Source: Pseudomonadota bacterium
GTDB lineage: Bacteria; Pseudomonadota; Gammaproteobacteria; Burkholderiales; SG8-39
Assembly: GCA_018241645.1 (NCBI GenBank)
Contig: JAFEDL010000061.1
Location: 1-54,990, forward strand
Direction of reading: 5' to 3'
Length of the DNA: 54,990 bases
In this document: positions 35,175 to 44,160 of the stretch, piece after piece
How positions within the stretch are numbered: the stretch's first letter is position 1
How the letters are laid out: each line of letters begins with the position of its first letter
Notes under the pieces: generated by a model
The model's database searches: none
What the model saw: the letters and a program-made list of their open reading frames with translations, nothing else
What the model was told of the DNA's origin: nothing
Translations under genes and position numbers: made by a program

Positions 35175-35750
35175 ATGCAACTGTCCAACGCCCGCCTGTT
35201 TCCTCTGACGCTGATGCTTTCGCTGGCGCTGCTGACGTTCTGGCTTGAGCGGACAGTGCGAGTCGAAGAGAACCACCCGTCCCTCCGCAGGCACGATCCC
35301 GACTACATCGTCAGCAATTTCAGGATCATCGGGTACGGACCGGGAGGCGTCCTCGAATCAACGCTCTCCGCCCGCAAGATGGTACATTACCCTGACGATG
35401 ACTCGACCGACCTGGACGCGCCCCGCGTGCTGAGCACCAAGGCGGGCGAGGCGCCGATGACGCTCACGGCGGATCGCGGTGCGCTCAGCCAGGATGGCGA
35501 GGATACTTTCCTGTACGACAACGTGCTGCTGGTCCGCAAGGAAATCCCGCTGCAGCCTGAGATGCGGATGCGAACGAGCTTCCTGCACATCGTCCGCGGC
35601 CGGTCCCTGGTGCTGACGGACCGCGACGTCGCCATAGACGAAGCGGGCCGCTCCCTCACCGGGCGCGGCATGGAATACGACAATGGCGCGCGGCTGCTGC
35701 ACTTGCGTGAGCGGGTGCGAGGCCGGTTCGAGGAAAGGAAGAAGCAGTGA
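35175..35750 (+). CDS. lptC: LptC, lipopolysaccharide transport protein
   Basis: LptC is a bitopic inner-membrane protein that passes lipopolysaccharide from LptB2FG to LptA. The 191-residue product has one N-terminal helix (LFPLTLMLSLALLTFWLE) and an LptC/OstA-like beta-jellyroll (NFRIIGYGPGGVLESTLSAR; MTLTADRGALSQDGEDTFLY). It overlaps lptA by four bases (ATGA). Gene position between kdsC and lptA confirms the call, as LptC sequences are weakly conserved. Confidence 0.94.
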   Translation: MQLSNARLFPLTLMLSLALLTFWLERTVRVEENHPSLRRHDPDYIVSNFRIIGYGPGGVLESTLSARKMVHYPDDDSTDLDAPRVLSTKAGEAPMTLTADRGALSQDGEDTFLYDNVLLVRKEIPLQPEMRMRTSFLHIVRGRSLVLTDRDVAIDEAGRSLTGRGMEYDNGARLLHLRERVRGRFEERKKQ

Positions 35751-36385
35751 ATTCGATATTCCCGGCATTGCGGACCCCCCGGACGGCGAGCGCCGCCTTT
35801 GCGCTGGCAGTCGCCATGGCCGCGTCGCCGGCGGCGCAGGCCGAAAAAGCGGACAAGGACAAGCCGACCAACATCGAGGCGAACCGCATGAGCTCCGACG
35901 ATGCCCGGCGAATCAGCATCTTCGAGGGCAACGTCGTGCTGACCAAGGGAACGATCCTGGTGCGCGCGGACCGAATCACCGTTCGCCAGGATCCGGAAGG
36001 GTTCCAGATCTCGGTCGCGACCGGCAATCCGGCGCGCTTTCGCCAGAAGCGCGACGGCAAGGACGAGTGGATCGACGGTGACGCGCTGACCATCGAGATC
36101 GACGACAAGCGGGAGAGAATCGATTTGCGCGAGCAGGCGCACCTGATGCGCGACAAGGACGAGGTTCGCGGCGACGCAATATCCATCGACCAGCGTTCGG
36201 AGTTCTTCTCGGTCCTGAGCGGCAAGAGCGTGACCTCGGCAAGCAACCCGGAGGGCCGCGTGCATGCGGTGATCCAGCCGAAGAAGCCCGACGAGCCGGG
36301 CGCGGCGCCGGCGGGCGCGGGATCGGGTTCCGCGGCCCCGTCCTCTATCCCGCCGTCCGCGGCCCCGAAGAAACAGGCTCGATGA
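35747..36385 (+). CDS. lptA: LptA, periplasmic lipopolysaccharide bridge protein
   Basis: LptA forms the periplasmic bridge for lipopolysaccharide transport. The 212-residue precursor has a signal peptide (hydrophobic core [17 protein letters not shown]) and an OstA domain (about 38-165; [40 protein letters not shown]). The last 35 residues are Pro/Ala/Ser-rich and probably disordered. It overlaps both lptC and lptB by four bases. Confidence 0.95.
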   Translation: MNSIFPALRTPRTASAAFALAVAMAASPAAQAEKADKDKPTNIEANRMSSDDARRISIFEGNVVLTKGTILVRADRITVRQDPEGFQISVATGNPARFRQKRDGKDEWIDGDALTIEIDDKRERIDLREQAHLMRDKDEVRGDAISIDQRSEFFSVLSGKSVTSASNPEGRVHAVIQPKKPDEPGAAPAGAGSGSAAPSSIPPSAAPKKQAR

Positions 36386-37104
36386 GCATCCTCTCCGCGG
36401 AAAGCCTGCGCAAGCGCTACAAGTCCCGCACCGTAGTCCAGGACGTCTCGCTGTCGGTGTCCAGCGGCGAAGTCGTCGGCCTCCTCGGCCCGAACGGGGC
36501 GGGGAAAACGACTTGCTTCTACATGATCGTCGGCCTGGTTGCGGCTGACGCCGGCCGCATCCACCTGGATGGCCGGGAGCTCACCCACCTGCCGATCCAC
36601 AAGCGCGCCCGCCTGGGAATTTCGTATCTCCCGCAGGAGAATTCGGTATTCCGCAAGCTTTCAGTCGAGGAAAACGTCCAGGCGGTGCTCGAACTCCAGG
36701 GGCTTGCGGGCGAGGAGATCGAGGCGCGGCTGGTCGAACTCCTCACCGATCTGAGCATCGCCCATCTGCGCAAGCACCCTGCGCTGGCGCTCTCGGGCGG
36801 GGAACGCAGGCGGCTCGAGATCGCCCGCGCGCTCGGCACCCGCCCCGCATTCATTCTGCTGGACGAACCGTTCGCGGGCGTCGATCCGATTGCGGTGCTG
36901 GACATCCAGCGGATCATCCGGTTCCTGAAGGAGCGCTCGATCGGCGTGCTGATCACGGACCACAACGTGCGCGAAACGCTCGGGATATGCGACCGTGCAT
37001 ACATCATGAATGACGGGGCCGTCCTGGCGTCCGGGCATCCGGACGAAATTGTCTATAATGACAGCGTGCGCCGCGTTTACCTGGGCGAGAATTTCCGCAT
37101 GTAG
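36382..37104 (+). CDS. lptB: LptB, ATPase of the lipopolysaccharide exporter
   Basis: Cytoplasmic ATPase of LptB2FG. All ABC motifs are intact: Walker [16 protein letters not shown]-loop [14 protein letters not shown], signature [15 protein letters not shown], Walker [14 protein letters not shown] and H-loop [10 protein letters not shown]. Length (240) is normal. LptF and LptG are not in the window, as is usual. A TATAAT at 37054-37059 near the 3' end may be part of a promoter for rpoN. Confidence 0.97.
   Translation: MSILSAESLRKRYKSRTVVQDVSLSVSSGEVVGLLGPNGAGKTTCFYMIVGLVAADAGRIHLDGRELTHLPIHKRARLGISYLPQENSVFRKLSVEENVQAVLELQGLAGEEIEARLVELLTDLSIAHLRKHPALALSGGERRRLEIARALGTRPAFILLDEPFAGVDPIAVLDIQRIIRFLKERSIGVLITDHNVRETLGICDRAYIMNDGAVLASGHPDEIVYNDSVRRVYLGENFRM
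37054..37059 (+). promoter_or_regulatory. Possible -10 of an internal rpoN promoter
   Basis: A perfect TATAAT hexamer lies inside the end of lptB, 127 bases before the rpoN ATG. No good -35 stands at the right spacing, so the assignment is weak. Confidence 0.25.
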
Positions 37105-37122
37105 GCCGGCCCCCGGGCCGGC
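37105..37122 (+). repeat. GC-rich hairpin after lptB
   Basis: GCCGGCC and GGCCGGC around a four-base loop follow the lptB stop directly. There is no T-tract, so it may modulate transcript stability or give partial termination between lptB and rpoN rather than act as a full terminator. Confidence 0.4.
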
Positions 37123-37185
37123 TCTCCGCCTCGACCCGCCGGCGGACAACGAACCCCAACCCTTGCGCCCCATCACCGCGTCCTG

Positions 37186-38628
37186 ATGAAGCCGACACTC
37201 CAGTTCCGGCTCTCCCAGCACCTAACGCTGACCCCGCAGCTGCAGCAGTCGATACGACTGCTGCAGTTGTCGACGGTCGAGCTGAACCAGGAGATCGAGC
37301 GGATGCTGATGGAAAACCCGGTCCTGGAGCGGGAGGACGCGGAGGATGGGCTGACGCCGCCGGGCACATATGCGGCGCAGGACACTCCTGCGCCGGGCAC
37401 TGCCGAGTCCGCACCCGCGCCTTCCAGCGACGCGCCCGAACCCGGCGGGGACGAGTGGCAGCCCGATTTCTCCGCATCACCACGCACCGGCAGCGACGAC
37501 GACGAGGATGGGGACAGGACCTTCGTCGCACCCGATACCCTGTCCCTACGCCAGCACCTCAACGAACAGCTTTCGCTCACCAACCTCCCGCGTCGCGACC
37601 GGGCCCTGATCGGCATGCTGATCGACGCCCTCGACGACGACGGCTACCTGACCCAGCCGCTCGAGGAGATCGCGCAGCTGCTGCCTCCGGAGGCGGATGC
37701 CGACATCGAGGACCTCGGCATCGCGCTGCGCCACCTGCAGAACATGGAGCCGGCCGGCGTGGGCGCGCGCTCGCCGAGCGAATGCCTGTTGCTGCAGATC
37801 CGCGCGCTGGTGCCGGAATCCGAGGCGGAAGCACAGGTCGCGAAACTCGCAGCAACGATCGCCGAACGCCACCTCGAATTGCTCGCGCAACGCGATTATC
37901 CGCGCCTCCGGCAACTCACCGGCGCGGGCGACGATGCCCTGCGCGCGGCGCAGCGCCTGATCCTGAGGCTGAACCCGCATCCCGGGGCGGCATTCTCGAA
38001 TGTCGAAACACGGTATGTCGTGCCGGACGTGATCGTACGCCGGGTCAAGGGGGTATGGCGTGCAAGCCTCAACCCGGAGGCGATGCCGAAACTGCGCATC
38101 AACCGCCTGTACGCGTCGCTCCTTTCCGGGAACCGCAACAGCACGGGCTCGATGTCGGGGCAGCTGCAGGAAGCCCGCTGGCTGATCAAGAACGTGCAGC
38201 AGCGGTTCGACACCATCCTCCGCGTCTCCCAGGCGATCATCGACCGCCAGCGCCATTTCTTCGAGCACGGCGAAGTCGCAATGCGCCCGATGGTCCTGCG
38301 CGAAATTGCCGAAACCCTCGGCCTGCACGAAAGCACCATTTCGCGGGTCACGACGCAGAAATACATGGCAACGCCCCGCGGGACCTACGAACTGAAGTAT
38401 TTTTTCGGCAGCCATGTCGCGACCGAGACCGGCGGAGCATGCTCGGCCACGGCCATTCGCGCCCTGATCAAGCAGCTTGTCGCGTCCGAGGACACGAAAA
38501 CGCCCCTGTCCGACTCCCGCATCTCGAAAATCCTCGGCCAACAGGGTATCGTGGTGGCACGGCGGACCATCGCGAAGTACCGCGAGGCCCTGCAGATTCC
38601 GCCGGTCAATCTGCGCAAGTCGTTGTAG
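37186..38628 (+). CDS. rpoN: RNA polymerase sigma-54 factor RpoN
   Basis: Sigma-54 directs RNA polymerase to -24/-12 promoters in partnership with AAA+ activators. The 480-residue protein has the Gln/Leu-rich region I (LQFRLSQHLTLTPQLQQSIR), an acidic region II (about 55-110), the core-binding and DNA-binding domains (VLREIAETLGLHESTISRVT) and the RpoN box in VARRTIAKYREAL. It is intact. In this window its clearest target is the prepilin promoter at 29030, and the activator is encoded at 9500. Confidence 0.97.
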   Translation: MKPTLQFRLSQHLTLTPQLQQSIRLLQLSTVELNQEIERMLMENPVLEREDAEDGLTPPGTYAAQDTPAPGTAESAPAPSSDAPEPGGDEWQPDFSASPRTGSDDDEDGDRTFVAPDTLSLRQHLNEQLSLTNLPRRDRALIGMLIDALDDDGYLTQPLEEIAQLLPPEADADIEDLGIALRHLQNMEPAGVGARSPSECLLLQIRALVPESEAEAQVAKLAATIAERHLELLAQRDYPRLRQLTGAGDDALRAAQRLILRLNPHPGAAFSNVETRYVVPDVIVRRVKGVWRASLNPEAMPKLRINRLYASLLSGNRNSTGSMSGQLQEARWLIKNVQQRFDTILRVSQAIIDRQRHFFEHGEVAMRPMVLREIAETLGLHESTISRVTTQKYMATPRGTYELKYFFGSHVATETGGACSATAIRALIKQLVASEDTKTPLSDSRISKILGQQGIVVARRTIAKYREALQIPPVNLRKSL

Positions 38629-38657
38629 ACCCGAAACCCCAAAGCCCGGAGGCGCCA

Positions 38658-38984
38658 ATGAACCTGAACGTCAGCGGCCATCATCTCGACGTAACCCCGG
38701 CAATCCGCGCGTACATCAGTGAAAAGCTGGGCCGGGTCCGCCGGCATTTCGATCACGTGATCGACGTACACGTGATCCTCTCGGTGGACAAACTCCTCCA
38801 TAAGGCCGAAGTTACGCTGCGCGTTAGGGGCAAGGACATCCATGCCGAATGCGCCAACGCCGACCTGTACGCGGCGATAGACCTGCTGGTCGACAAGCTC
38901 GACCGCCAGGTTATCAAGCAAAAGGACAAGGCGAACGCCAAGCCGCACGACGCGCTGAAGCACCAGCCCGGAGTCGAACCCTGA
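38658..38984 (+). CDS. hpf: Ribosome hibernation promoting factor HPF (short form)
   Basis: Binds the ribosomal decoding region and promotes inactive dimers in resting cells. The 108-residue product starts MNLNVSGHHLDVTPAIRAYI at ATG 38658, preceded by a GGAGG ribosome site; a longer open frame in the same phase runs antithetically through rpoN and is spurious. The S30AE fold is recognisable (LHKAEVTLRVRGKDIHAECA; LYAAIDLLVDKLDRQVIKQK). Absence of a C-terminal extension marks the short form. Located directly after rpoN, as in many proteobacteria. Confidence 0.95.
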   Translation: MNLNVSGHHLDVTPAIRAYISEKLGRVRRHFDHVIDVHVILSVDKLLHKAEVTLRVRGKDIHAECANADLYAAIDLLVDKLDRQVIKQKDKANAKPHDALKHQPGVEP

Positions 38985-39060
38985 TCCTGTCCGTTTGCGG
39001 CTCACCCGCGGCCCGGTGGACGGGTTTCTGACGCTGGAATGCCTGCCTGCGGGCTTGGGC

Positions 39061-39066
39061 TATAAT
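39061..39066 (+). promoter_or_regulatory. -10 element of a candidate ptsN promoter
   Basis: A perfect TATAAT in the 138-base hpf-ptsN gap, 57 bases before the ptsN ATG, in the context GGGCTATAATGCG. The -35 is poor. This gap contains nothing else I recognise. Confidence 0.45.
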
Positions 39067-39122
39067 GCGCCGCCTCGCAGCCCGCCCCCAGCCAGGACGG
39101 CATCTTTCTGCGGCCCCGACCA

Positions 39123-39608
39123 ATGAACCTCGTCGCCAAGCTCCTTCCGCCCGCCAACGTCGCAGTCGACATTTCGGTGTCGAGCAAGAAGCGCCTGTTC
39201 GAGCACGTCGGCCTGCTGTTCGAGAACAACCACGGCATCGCCCGCAGCGTGGTGTTCGACAGCCTGTTCGCCCGCGAGCGGCTGGGCTCCACGGGCCTAG
39301 GCCAGGGCGTAGCCATTCCACACGGCCGAATCAAGGGGCTGAAGGACGCCCTCGGCGCCTTTTTGCGCCTCGCGGCGCCGGTCCCCTTCGACGCCCCGGA
39401 CGGCAAGCCTGTGAGCCTCGTGTTCGCGCTGCTGGTGCCCGAGCAAGCCACGGAGCGGCACCTGCAGATCCTGTCCGAACTTGCGCAGATGTTCAGCGAC
39501 CGCGCTTTGCGTGATTCGATGCTTGCAGCCGCGGACGCCCCCGCGCTCCACCAACTCATTTCAATATGGCAACCGGATGCTGCAGGTCAACGTCACGCGG
39601 TTGCATGA
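39123..39608 (+). CDS. ptsN: PTS IIA-Ntr protein PtsN
   Basis: Regulatory phosphocarrier of the nitrogen-related PTS, which affects potassium uptake, nitrogen control and envelope functions. The 161-residue protein has the EIIA fold with phospho-acceptor His67 in GVAIPHGRIKGL. It lies after hpf, as is common in proteobacteria, and its 3' end overlaps hprK by 32 bases. The phosphate donors (PtsP or EI, and HPr/NPr) are not in this window. Confidence 0.96.
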   Translation: MNLVAKLLPPANVAVDISVSSKKRLFEHVGLLFENNHGIARSVVFDSLFARERLGSTGLGQGVAIPHGRIKGLKDALGAFLRLAAPVPFDAPDGKPVSLVFALLVPEQATERHLQILSELAQMFSDRALRDSMLAAADAPALHQLISIWQPDAAGQRHAVA

Positions 39609-40521
39609 CGACAACCGCGAGCCGCTGGAACTGTCCTGGATTGCAGGCCAGGACGGCAGCACCGCGGTCCGGCGTGAAGCTGCGGCTTCGGCCGCGCTGA
39701 TCGGGCACCTGAACCTCACGCACCCGAACAGCATCCAGGTGCTAGGCAGCTACGAGGCGTCAATGTTCGGCGCCTTTGGCGCCGAAGCGAGGTCGGACTT
39801 TGTCGCAAAGCTCTTTACCGGCCCGCTCACGGCGGTCATCGTGGCCGACGGGGTGGCCTCCCCTGCGGAGATCCTGGCCGGCGCGCGCGAGTCGCATACC
39901 CCGCTCTTCGCCACCCCGCTTGCGGCGCCCCGCGTCATCGAGACGCTCGCGCGATACCTTGCCAAGGCGCTCGCCGAAAAGACCACCCGCCATGGCGTAT
40001 TCATGGACGTCCTCGGGCTGGGCGTCCTCGTCACCGGGGAGTCTGGCGTCGGCAAGAGCGAACTCGGCCTCGAACTGATCAGCCGCGGGCACGGCCTCGT
40101 TGCCGACGATGTGGTCGAAATCTCGCGGGTCGCGCCCAAGATCCTGGAGGGACGCTGCCCGCCGGTGCTGAAGGATTTCATCGAGGTCCGGGGCCTCGGC
40201 CTGCTCAACGTGCGCACGATCTTCGGCGAAACCGCGGTCCGGCCGAAAATGCGGCTCAAGCTGATCGTGCATCTGGCCAAGCCCACGCCGGGCGGCGCGG
40301 AAATCGAAAGGCTGCCGCTGGCCGAGCAGTCCGAGGAAATCCTTGGCCAGACGGTGCGCAAGGTCGTGATCCCGGTCGCAGCCGGGCGCAACCTGGCGGT
40401 GCTCCTGGAAGCCGCCGTCCGCAACTACATCCTCCATCTGCGCGGCATCGACAGCACGGCGGAGTTCGTTTCGCGGCAGAGGCAGGCCATCGAGTACGAC
40501 GGGCACGGCGACGAAGACTAG
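39577..40521 (+). CDS. hprK: HPr kinase/phosphorylase HprK
   Basis: Bifunctional enzyme that phosphorylates and dephosphorylates a serine of HPr. The 314-residue protein (from ATG 39577; the frame reaches 39481) has an N-terminal domain (1-130), Walker A GESGVGKSELG (about 150-160), the catalytic HGLVADDVVE region and the HprK signature IEVRGLGLLNVRTIFG. In proteobacteria HprK typically occurs with ptsN and rapZ, as here. No ptsH follows, so its substrate must be encoded elsewhere. Confidence 0.95.
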   Translation: MLQVNVTRLHDDNREPLELSWIAGQDGSTAVRREAAASAALIGHLNLTHPNSIQVLGSYEASMFGAFGAEARSDFVAKLFTGPLTAVIVADGVASPAEILAGARESHTPLFATPLAAPRVIETLARYLAKALAEKTTRHGVFMDVLGLGVLVTGESGVGKSELGLELISRGHGLVADDVVEISRVAPKILEGRCPPVLKDFIEVRGLGLLNVRTIFGETAVRPKMRLKLIVHLAKPTPGGAEIERLPLAEQSEEILGQTVRKVVIPVAAGRNLAVLLEAAVRNYILHLRGIDSTAEFVSRQRQAIEYDGHGDED

Positions 40522-40574
40522 GGCCCCGCCCCGGTGAAGGGGCGCCGCGTCCGGTTTCGTTATAAGCTTTCCGC

Positions 40575-41432
40575 ATGGCCATGCAACTCGTCCTCGTCAG
40601 CGGACTCTCCGGCTCGGGCAAGAGCATTGCGCTCACCGTGCTCGAGGATGCCGGGTACTACTGCGTCGACAACCTGCCTGCACCGCTGCTTACCGACGTC
40701 GTGCGCATGCTTTCCGAGGCCGGGCAGGATCATGTGGCCGTGAGCGTCGACGCGCGCAGCGTCGCCCTTTCCGCGCTGCCCGAGCGCCTCGCCGAACTGC
40801 GCAGCAGGGGCATCGATTCGCGCCTGCTGTACCTGGAGGCCAGCCAGCAGTCCCTGCTGCGCCGATTCTCCGAGACGCGCCGCAGGCATCCGCTCGCCGG
40901 CCAGGGCCTTACCGTGGCGGAAGCCATCGAGCGCGAGCGCGAGCTGCTCGGCGGCGTCTCGGAGCTGGGTCACAGGATAGACACCAGCGACCTGCAGCCC
41001 AAGGCCCTGCGCCACTGGATCAAGGACCTCCTCGGCCTGCACTCCGGATCGATGATGCTGCTGTTCGAATCCTTCGGCTTCAAGGAGGGCATCCCGCTGG
41101 ACGCAAACTGGGTGATCGACGTGCGCATGCTGCCGAACCCCTACTACGAGCCCCACCTGCGCGCGCTCACGGGACGTGACGCGCCAGTGGTCGAATTCCT
41201 GGAGCAGCAGGAAGCCGTCGGCCGCCTTTACGAGGACGTGCGGGGATTCCTTGCCCGCTGGCTCCCGGACATGGTTCGCGACAACCGATATCACGTGACC
41301 GTCGCGATCGGATGCACCGGGGGGCAGCATCGCTCGGTTTACCTCGCGGAGAAGCTTGCCGCCGAGTTCGGCAAGACCTGGCCGGTGCTGGTGCGGCATC
41401 GCGGACTCGCCAACAAGGGAATGGCGGATTGA
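40575..41432 (+). CDS. rapZ: RNase adapter protein RapZ (YvcJ family)
   Basis: RapZ binds nucleotides and, in enterics, directs RNase E to the GlmZ/GlmY small RNAs controlling glucosamine-6-phosphate synthesis. The 285-residue protein shows Walker A SGLSGSGKSIAL, the YYCVDNLPAPLL stretch and the C-terminal VAIGCTGGQHRSVYLAEKL region. In betaproteobacteria the RNA partners are less clear. It is transcribed with hprK; the stop overlaps the TTG start of the next gene (TTGA). Confidence 0.95.
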   Translation: MAMQLVLVSGLSGSGKSIALTVLEDAGYYCVDNLPAPLLTDVVRMLSEAGQDHVAVSVDARSVALSALPERLAELRSRGIDSRLLYLEASQQSLLRRFSETRRRHPLAGQGLTVAEAIERERELLGGVSELGHRIDTSDLQPKALRHWIKDLLGLHSGSMMLLFESFGFKEGIPLDANWVIDVRMLPNPYYEPHLRALTGRDAPVVEFLEQQEAVGRLYEDVRGFLARWLPDMVRDNRYHVTVAIGCTGGQHRSVYLAEKLAAEFGKTWPVLVRHRGLANKGMAD

Positions 41433-42025
41433 GCCCCACGCAGGTGGAACTTGCGATCTTCCCGCTGAACGCCGTCCTGTTTCCCGGGGGGCTGCTGCCC
41501 CTGCGCATATTCGAGCAGCGCTACATGGAAATGGCCAAAACCTGCCTCAGGGACGACAAGCCCTTCGGGGTATGCCTCATACGCAGCGGACGCGAGGTCG
41601 GCGCGCCCGCAGAACCGGAACCGGTGGGATGCACCGCCAGGATCATCGAATGGGACATGCAACAGCTTGGCGTACTGTCGGTGAAGACGCTTGGCGGACA
41701 GCGTTTCCGGATCGTTGAATCGCACGTCACCGACGCCGGACTCACGCACGCCAGCGTCGAGATGCTGCCGCAGGATTGCGACGAGGACCTGCCGGAAGCA
41801 TTCGAGGCGTGTGCGAACGTGCTCAGGGCGGTGATCAGGGAACACGGCGCCAAAATGATGGCCGAGCCCCTCCGGTTCGATTCGAGCTCCTGGGTAAGTT
41901 CGCGGCTGGCCGAGCTCCTGCCGGTACCGCTCGTCGCCAAACAGAAGCTCCTGGAACTCCAGGACGCGGCTCAGCGCATCGAAATCCTCAACAAGTTCCT
42001 GCTGCAGCACAGGATCGCCGGTTAA
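41429..42025 (+). CDS. Lon N-terminal (LON substrate-binding) domain protein
   Basis: A 198-residue stand-alone LON domain, related to the substrate-recognition N-terminus of Lon protease but lacking ATPase and protease parts. It begins VELAIFPLNAVLFPGGLLPL, then IFEQRYMEM and GVCLIRSGREVG, typical of the LON family. I place the start at TTG 41429 because it overlaps the rapZ stop and matches the family N-terminus; the longer frame overlapping rapZ by more than 100 bases is unlikely. Function of such proteins in bacteria is unknown. It converges on mutY with a 4-base overlap. Confidence 0.9.
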   Translation: MSPTQVELAIFPLNAVLFPGGLLPLRIFEQRYMEMAKTCLRDDKPFGVCLIRSGREVGAPAEPEPVGCTARIIEWDMQQLGVLSVKTLGGQRFRIVESHVTDAGLTHASVEMLPQDCDEDLPEAFEACANVLRAVIREHGAKMMAEPLRFDSSSWVSSRLAELLPVPLVAKQKLLELQDAAQRIEILNKFLLQHRIAG

Positions 42026-43074
42026 AGCAGGCGCAGCAGTTTCCTGACCGGGACCGGAACGGCGGCTGCGACGGCATCGCCCTCAACAATCCACGACCTG
42101 CCGGGTGATTCTGCACGCCGCTCGCGCCGCGCGACCTCGCACACGATCGGCAGGATTTCGAGGCGGAAATGGGTAAAGCCGTGCGCCAGTACCGGCAAGG
42201 ACCTCTGTCCGGAAAGGGTGCATCCAAATTCGGCAAGGCAATGCCGCGCAGGGTTCTTCCCGCCAAACTCCGGAAATACCCACAGCCCCCCCCAGATCCC
42301 GGACGAAGGGCGCTTTTCAAGCAGGACCCGCCCGCGATCCCGAAGCACCAGCCAGGTCGCCTTCCGGGTCGGATGAGCCGTCTTCGGCCGCGGCGCGGGC
42401 AGGTCAGCGGTCCGCCCGGTCCGGCGCGCAGCACAACCGGAAGAAACGGGACAACTCCCGCATTGAGGCGCGGTGCGTGTGCATAGGGTAGCGCCAAGAT
42501 CCATCAAACCCTGGGTATACGCCTCGATGTCAGCGGGTCGGGACGCCTTCGGCAAGAGGCGTTCGGCGAGTTCCCAAAGCACCGCCTCCACCTTAGGCGC
42601 GCCAGGGTACCCCTCCACACCAAAACAACGCGCCAGCACGCGCTTTACGTTGCCGTCGAGGATGGCCGCGCGCTCCCCGAAAGCGAACGCCGCGATTGCC
42701 GCCGCCGTGGAACGGCCAATACCGGGCAGCGACTCGATCTCCCTGGCGGTCCGGGGAAACTGCCCGCGGTGGGCCTGCACGACCGCTTGTGCGGCCTTGT
42801 GCAGGTTGCGGGCCCTGGCGTAATACCCGAGCCCGCTCCAAAGCTGCAGCACCTCGTCCTCGCTCGCCCGCGCAAGGGCGGCAAGGTCCGGAAACCGTTT
42901 CATGAACCGCTGGAAATACCCGACAACCGCACCGACCTGGGTCTGCTGCAACATTACTTCCGATACCCAGATCCGGTACGGGTCCCTGGTCCCCTGCCAG
43001 GGGAGGTCATGGCGCCCGTGATGGCGCTGCCAATCGGTCAGCTTTCGGGCGAAATCGGTAGTGGTTGCAGGCAC
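42022..43074 (-). CDS. mutY: A/G-specific adenine DNA glycosylase MutY
   Basis: Removes adenine paired with 8-oxoguanine in base excision repair. The 350-residue protein has the catalytic Glu in WVSEVMLQQTQV, the helix-hairpin-helix LPGIGRSTAAAIAAFAFG, the catalytic Asp in AILDGNVKRVLAR and the 4Fe-4S cysteines CTRTAPQCGSCPVSSGC with the expected x6-x2-x5 spacing. A NUDIX-like C-terminal domain that recognises 8-oxoG begins near residue 235. The 3' end overlaps the LON-domain gene on the other strand by four bases. Confidence 0.96.
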   Translation of the reverse strand: MPATTTDFARKLTDWQRHHGRHDLPWQGTRDPYRIWVSEVMLQQTQVGAVVGYFQRFMKRFPDLAALARASEDEVLQLWSGLGYYARARNLHKAAQAVVQAHRGQFPRTAREIESLPGIGRSTAAAIAAFAFGERAAILDGNVKRVLARCFGVEGYPGAPKVEAVLWELAERLLPKASRPADIEAYTQGLMDLGATLCTRTAPQCGSCPVSSGCAARRTGRTADLPAPRPKTAHPTRKATWLVLRDRGRVLLEKRPSSGIWGGLWVFPEFGGKNPARHCLAEFGCTLSGQRSLPVLAHGFTHFRLEILPIVCEVARRERRAESPGRSWIVEGDAVAAAVPVPVRKLLRLL

Positions 43075-43167
43075 ACCCGGATTCTAAGGGCTGGTTTGAC
43101 TCTGTTCCGCGATTTCGGCACCATGAACCGGCGCCCACCCTGCGGCGCAACCGGGTTCCCATCGAGA

Positions 43168-44151
43168 ATGCTTGCCTTCGTTCTGCGCCGCATTGCACAG
43201 GCCGTACTGGTAATGCTGGCGGTCGGCCTGATCGCGTTCTCGCTGTTTACTTTCGTGGGGGACCCGGTGCTGTTCATGCTCGGGCAGGACGCGACCCCGG
43301 AAGACCGCATCCGGATCACGCACCTGCTTGGCCTCGACCAGCCGTTCTACGTCCAGTACGCCCATTTCGTCGCTCGCGCCGTGCAGGGCGACTTCGGCCT
43401 GAGCCTGCGCCAGGTCCAGCCGGTGTCGCGCCTGTTCGTCGAAAGGCTGCCGGCGACGCTCGAATTGTCGTTTGTCGCGGCGCTGCTGGCGATTGCGGTC
43501 GGCATCCCGATGGGCGTCTACGCGGCGCTCAAGCGCAACTCCTGGCTGTCGCAGGTGTTCCTTGCGGTATCGCTGATCGGCGTATCGCTCCCGACGTTCC
43601 TGATCGGGATCCTGCTGATCCTCGTATTCGCGGTGCTGCTCGGCTGGCTGCCATCGTTCGGGCGGGGCGACACGGTGGCCATTGGCTGGTGGACGACCGG
43701 GTTCCTGACGGTCTCCGGCCTGAAGTCGCTGATCCTGCCTTCGATCACGCTCGGCCTGTTCCAGATGACCCTGATCATGCGCCTGGTGCGCTCCGAGATG
43801 CTCGAAGTGCTGCGCACCGACTACATCAAGTTCGCGCGCGCGCGCGGATTGCCCGACCGCTCGGTGCATTTCCGGCATGCCCTGAAAAACACCCTCGTAC
43901 CCGTGATCACCATCGCGGGGCTGCAGCTGGGATCGATCATCGCCTTCGCGATCATCACCGAGACGGTGTTCCAGTGGCCGGGCATGGGGCTCCTCTTCAT
44001 CCAGTCCGTGACCGTGGCCGACATCCCGGTGATGGCCGCCTACCTGTGCCTGATTGCCCTGATTTTCGTCGTGATCAACCTCGTCGTCGATCTGCTTTAC
44101 TATGCCGTTGATCCACGCCTGCGCCTCGACCGCGCGGCGGCGGCACACTAG
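43168..44151 (+). CDS. Oligopeptide-type ABC transporter permease (DppB-like)
   Basis: First permease of a peptide/nickel-class importer. The 327-residue protein begins MLAFVLRRIAQAVLVMLAVG at ATG 43168; an ATG at 43123 would add fifteen polar residues that do not fit the family. It has six membrane helices and the coupling EAA loop (YIKFARARGLPDRSVHFRHA). It differs from classical DppB operons in being placed before, not after, the binding-protein gene and separated from it by an amidohydrolase. The 93-base gap to divergent mutY should contain the promoter, but I see only a weak candidate. Confidence 0.93.
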   Translation: MLAFVLRRIAQAVLVMLAVGLIAFSLFTFVGDPVLFMLGQDATPEDRIRITHLLGLDQPFYVQYAHFVARAVQGDFGLSLRQVQPVSRLFVERLPATLELSFVAALLAIAVGIPMGVYAALKRNSWLSQVFLAVSLIGVSLPTFLIGILLILVFAVLLGWLPSFGRGDTVAIGWWTTGFLTVSGLKSLILPSITLGLFQMTLIMRLVRSEMLEVLRTDYIKFARARGLPDRSVHFRHALKNTLVPVITIAGLQLGSIIAFAIITETVFQWPGMGLLFIQSVTVADIPVMAAYLCLIALIFVVINLVVDLLYYAVDPRLRLDRAAAAH

Positions 44152-44160
44152 GAGATGCCC

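Noticed and set aside
37455-38657. Long plus-strand frame overlapping rpoN that ends in hpf
   Set aside because: Only the last 108 codons match HPF; the rest is out of frame with rpoN and has no domain. A proper ribosome site precedes ATG 38658.
40522-40574. Terminator between hprK and rapZ
   Set aside because: A GCCCC / GGGGC pairing exists, but the stem is short and there is no T-tract, so termination is unlikely.
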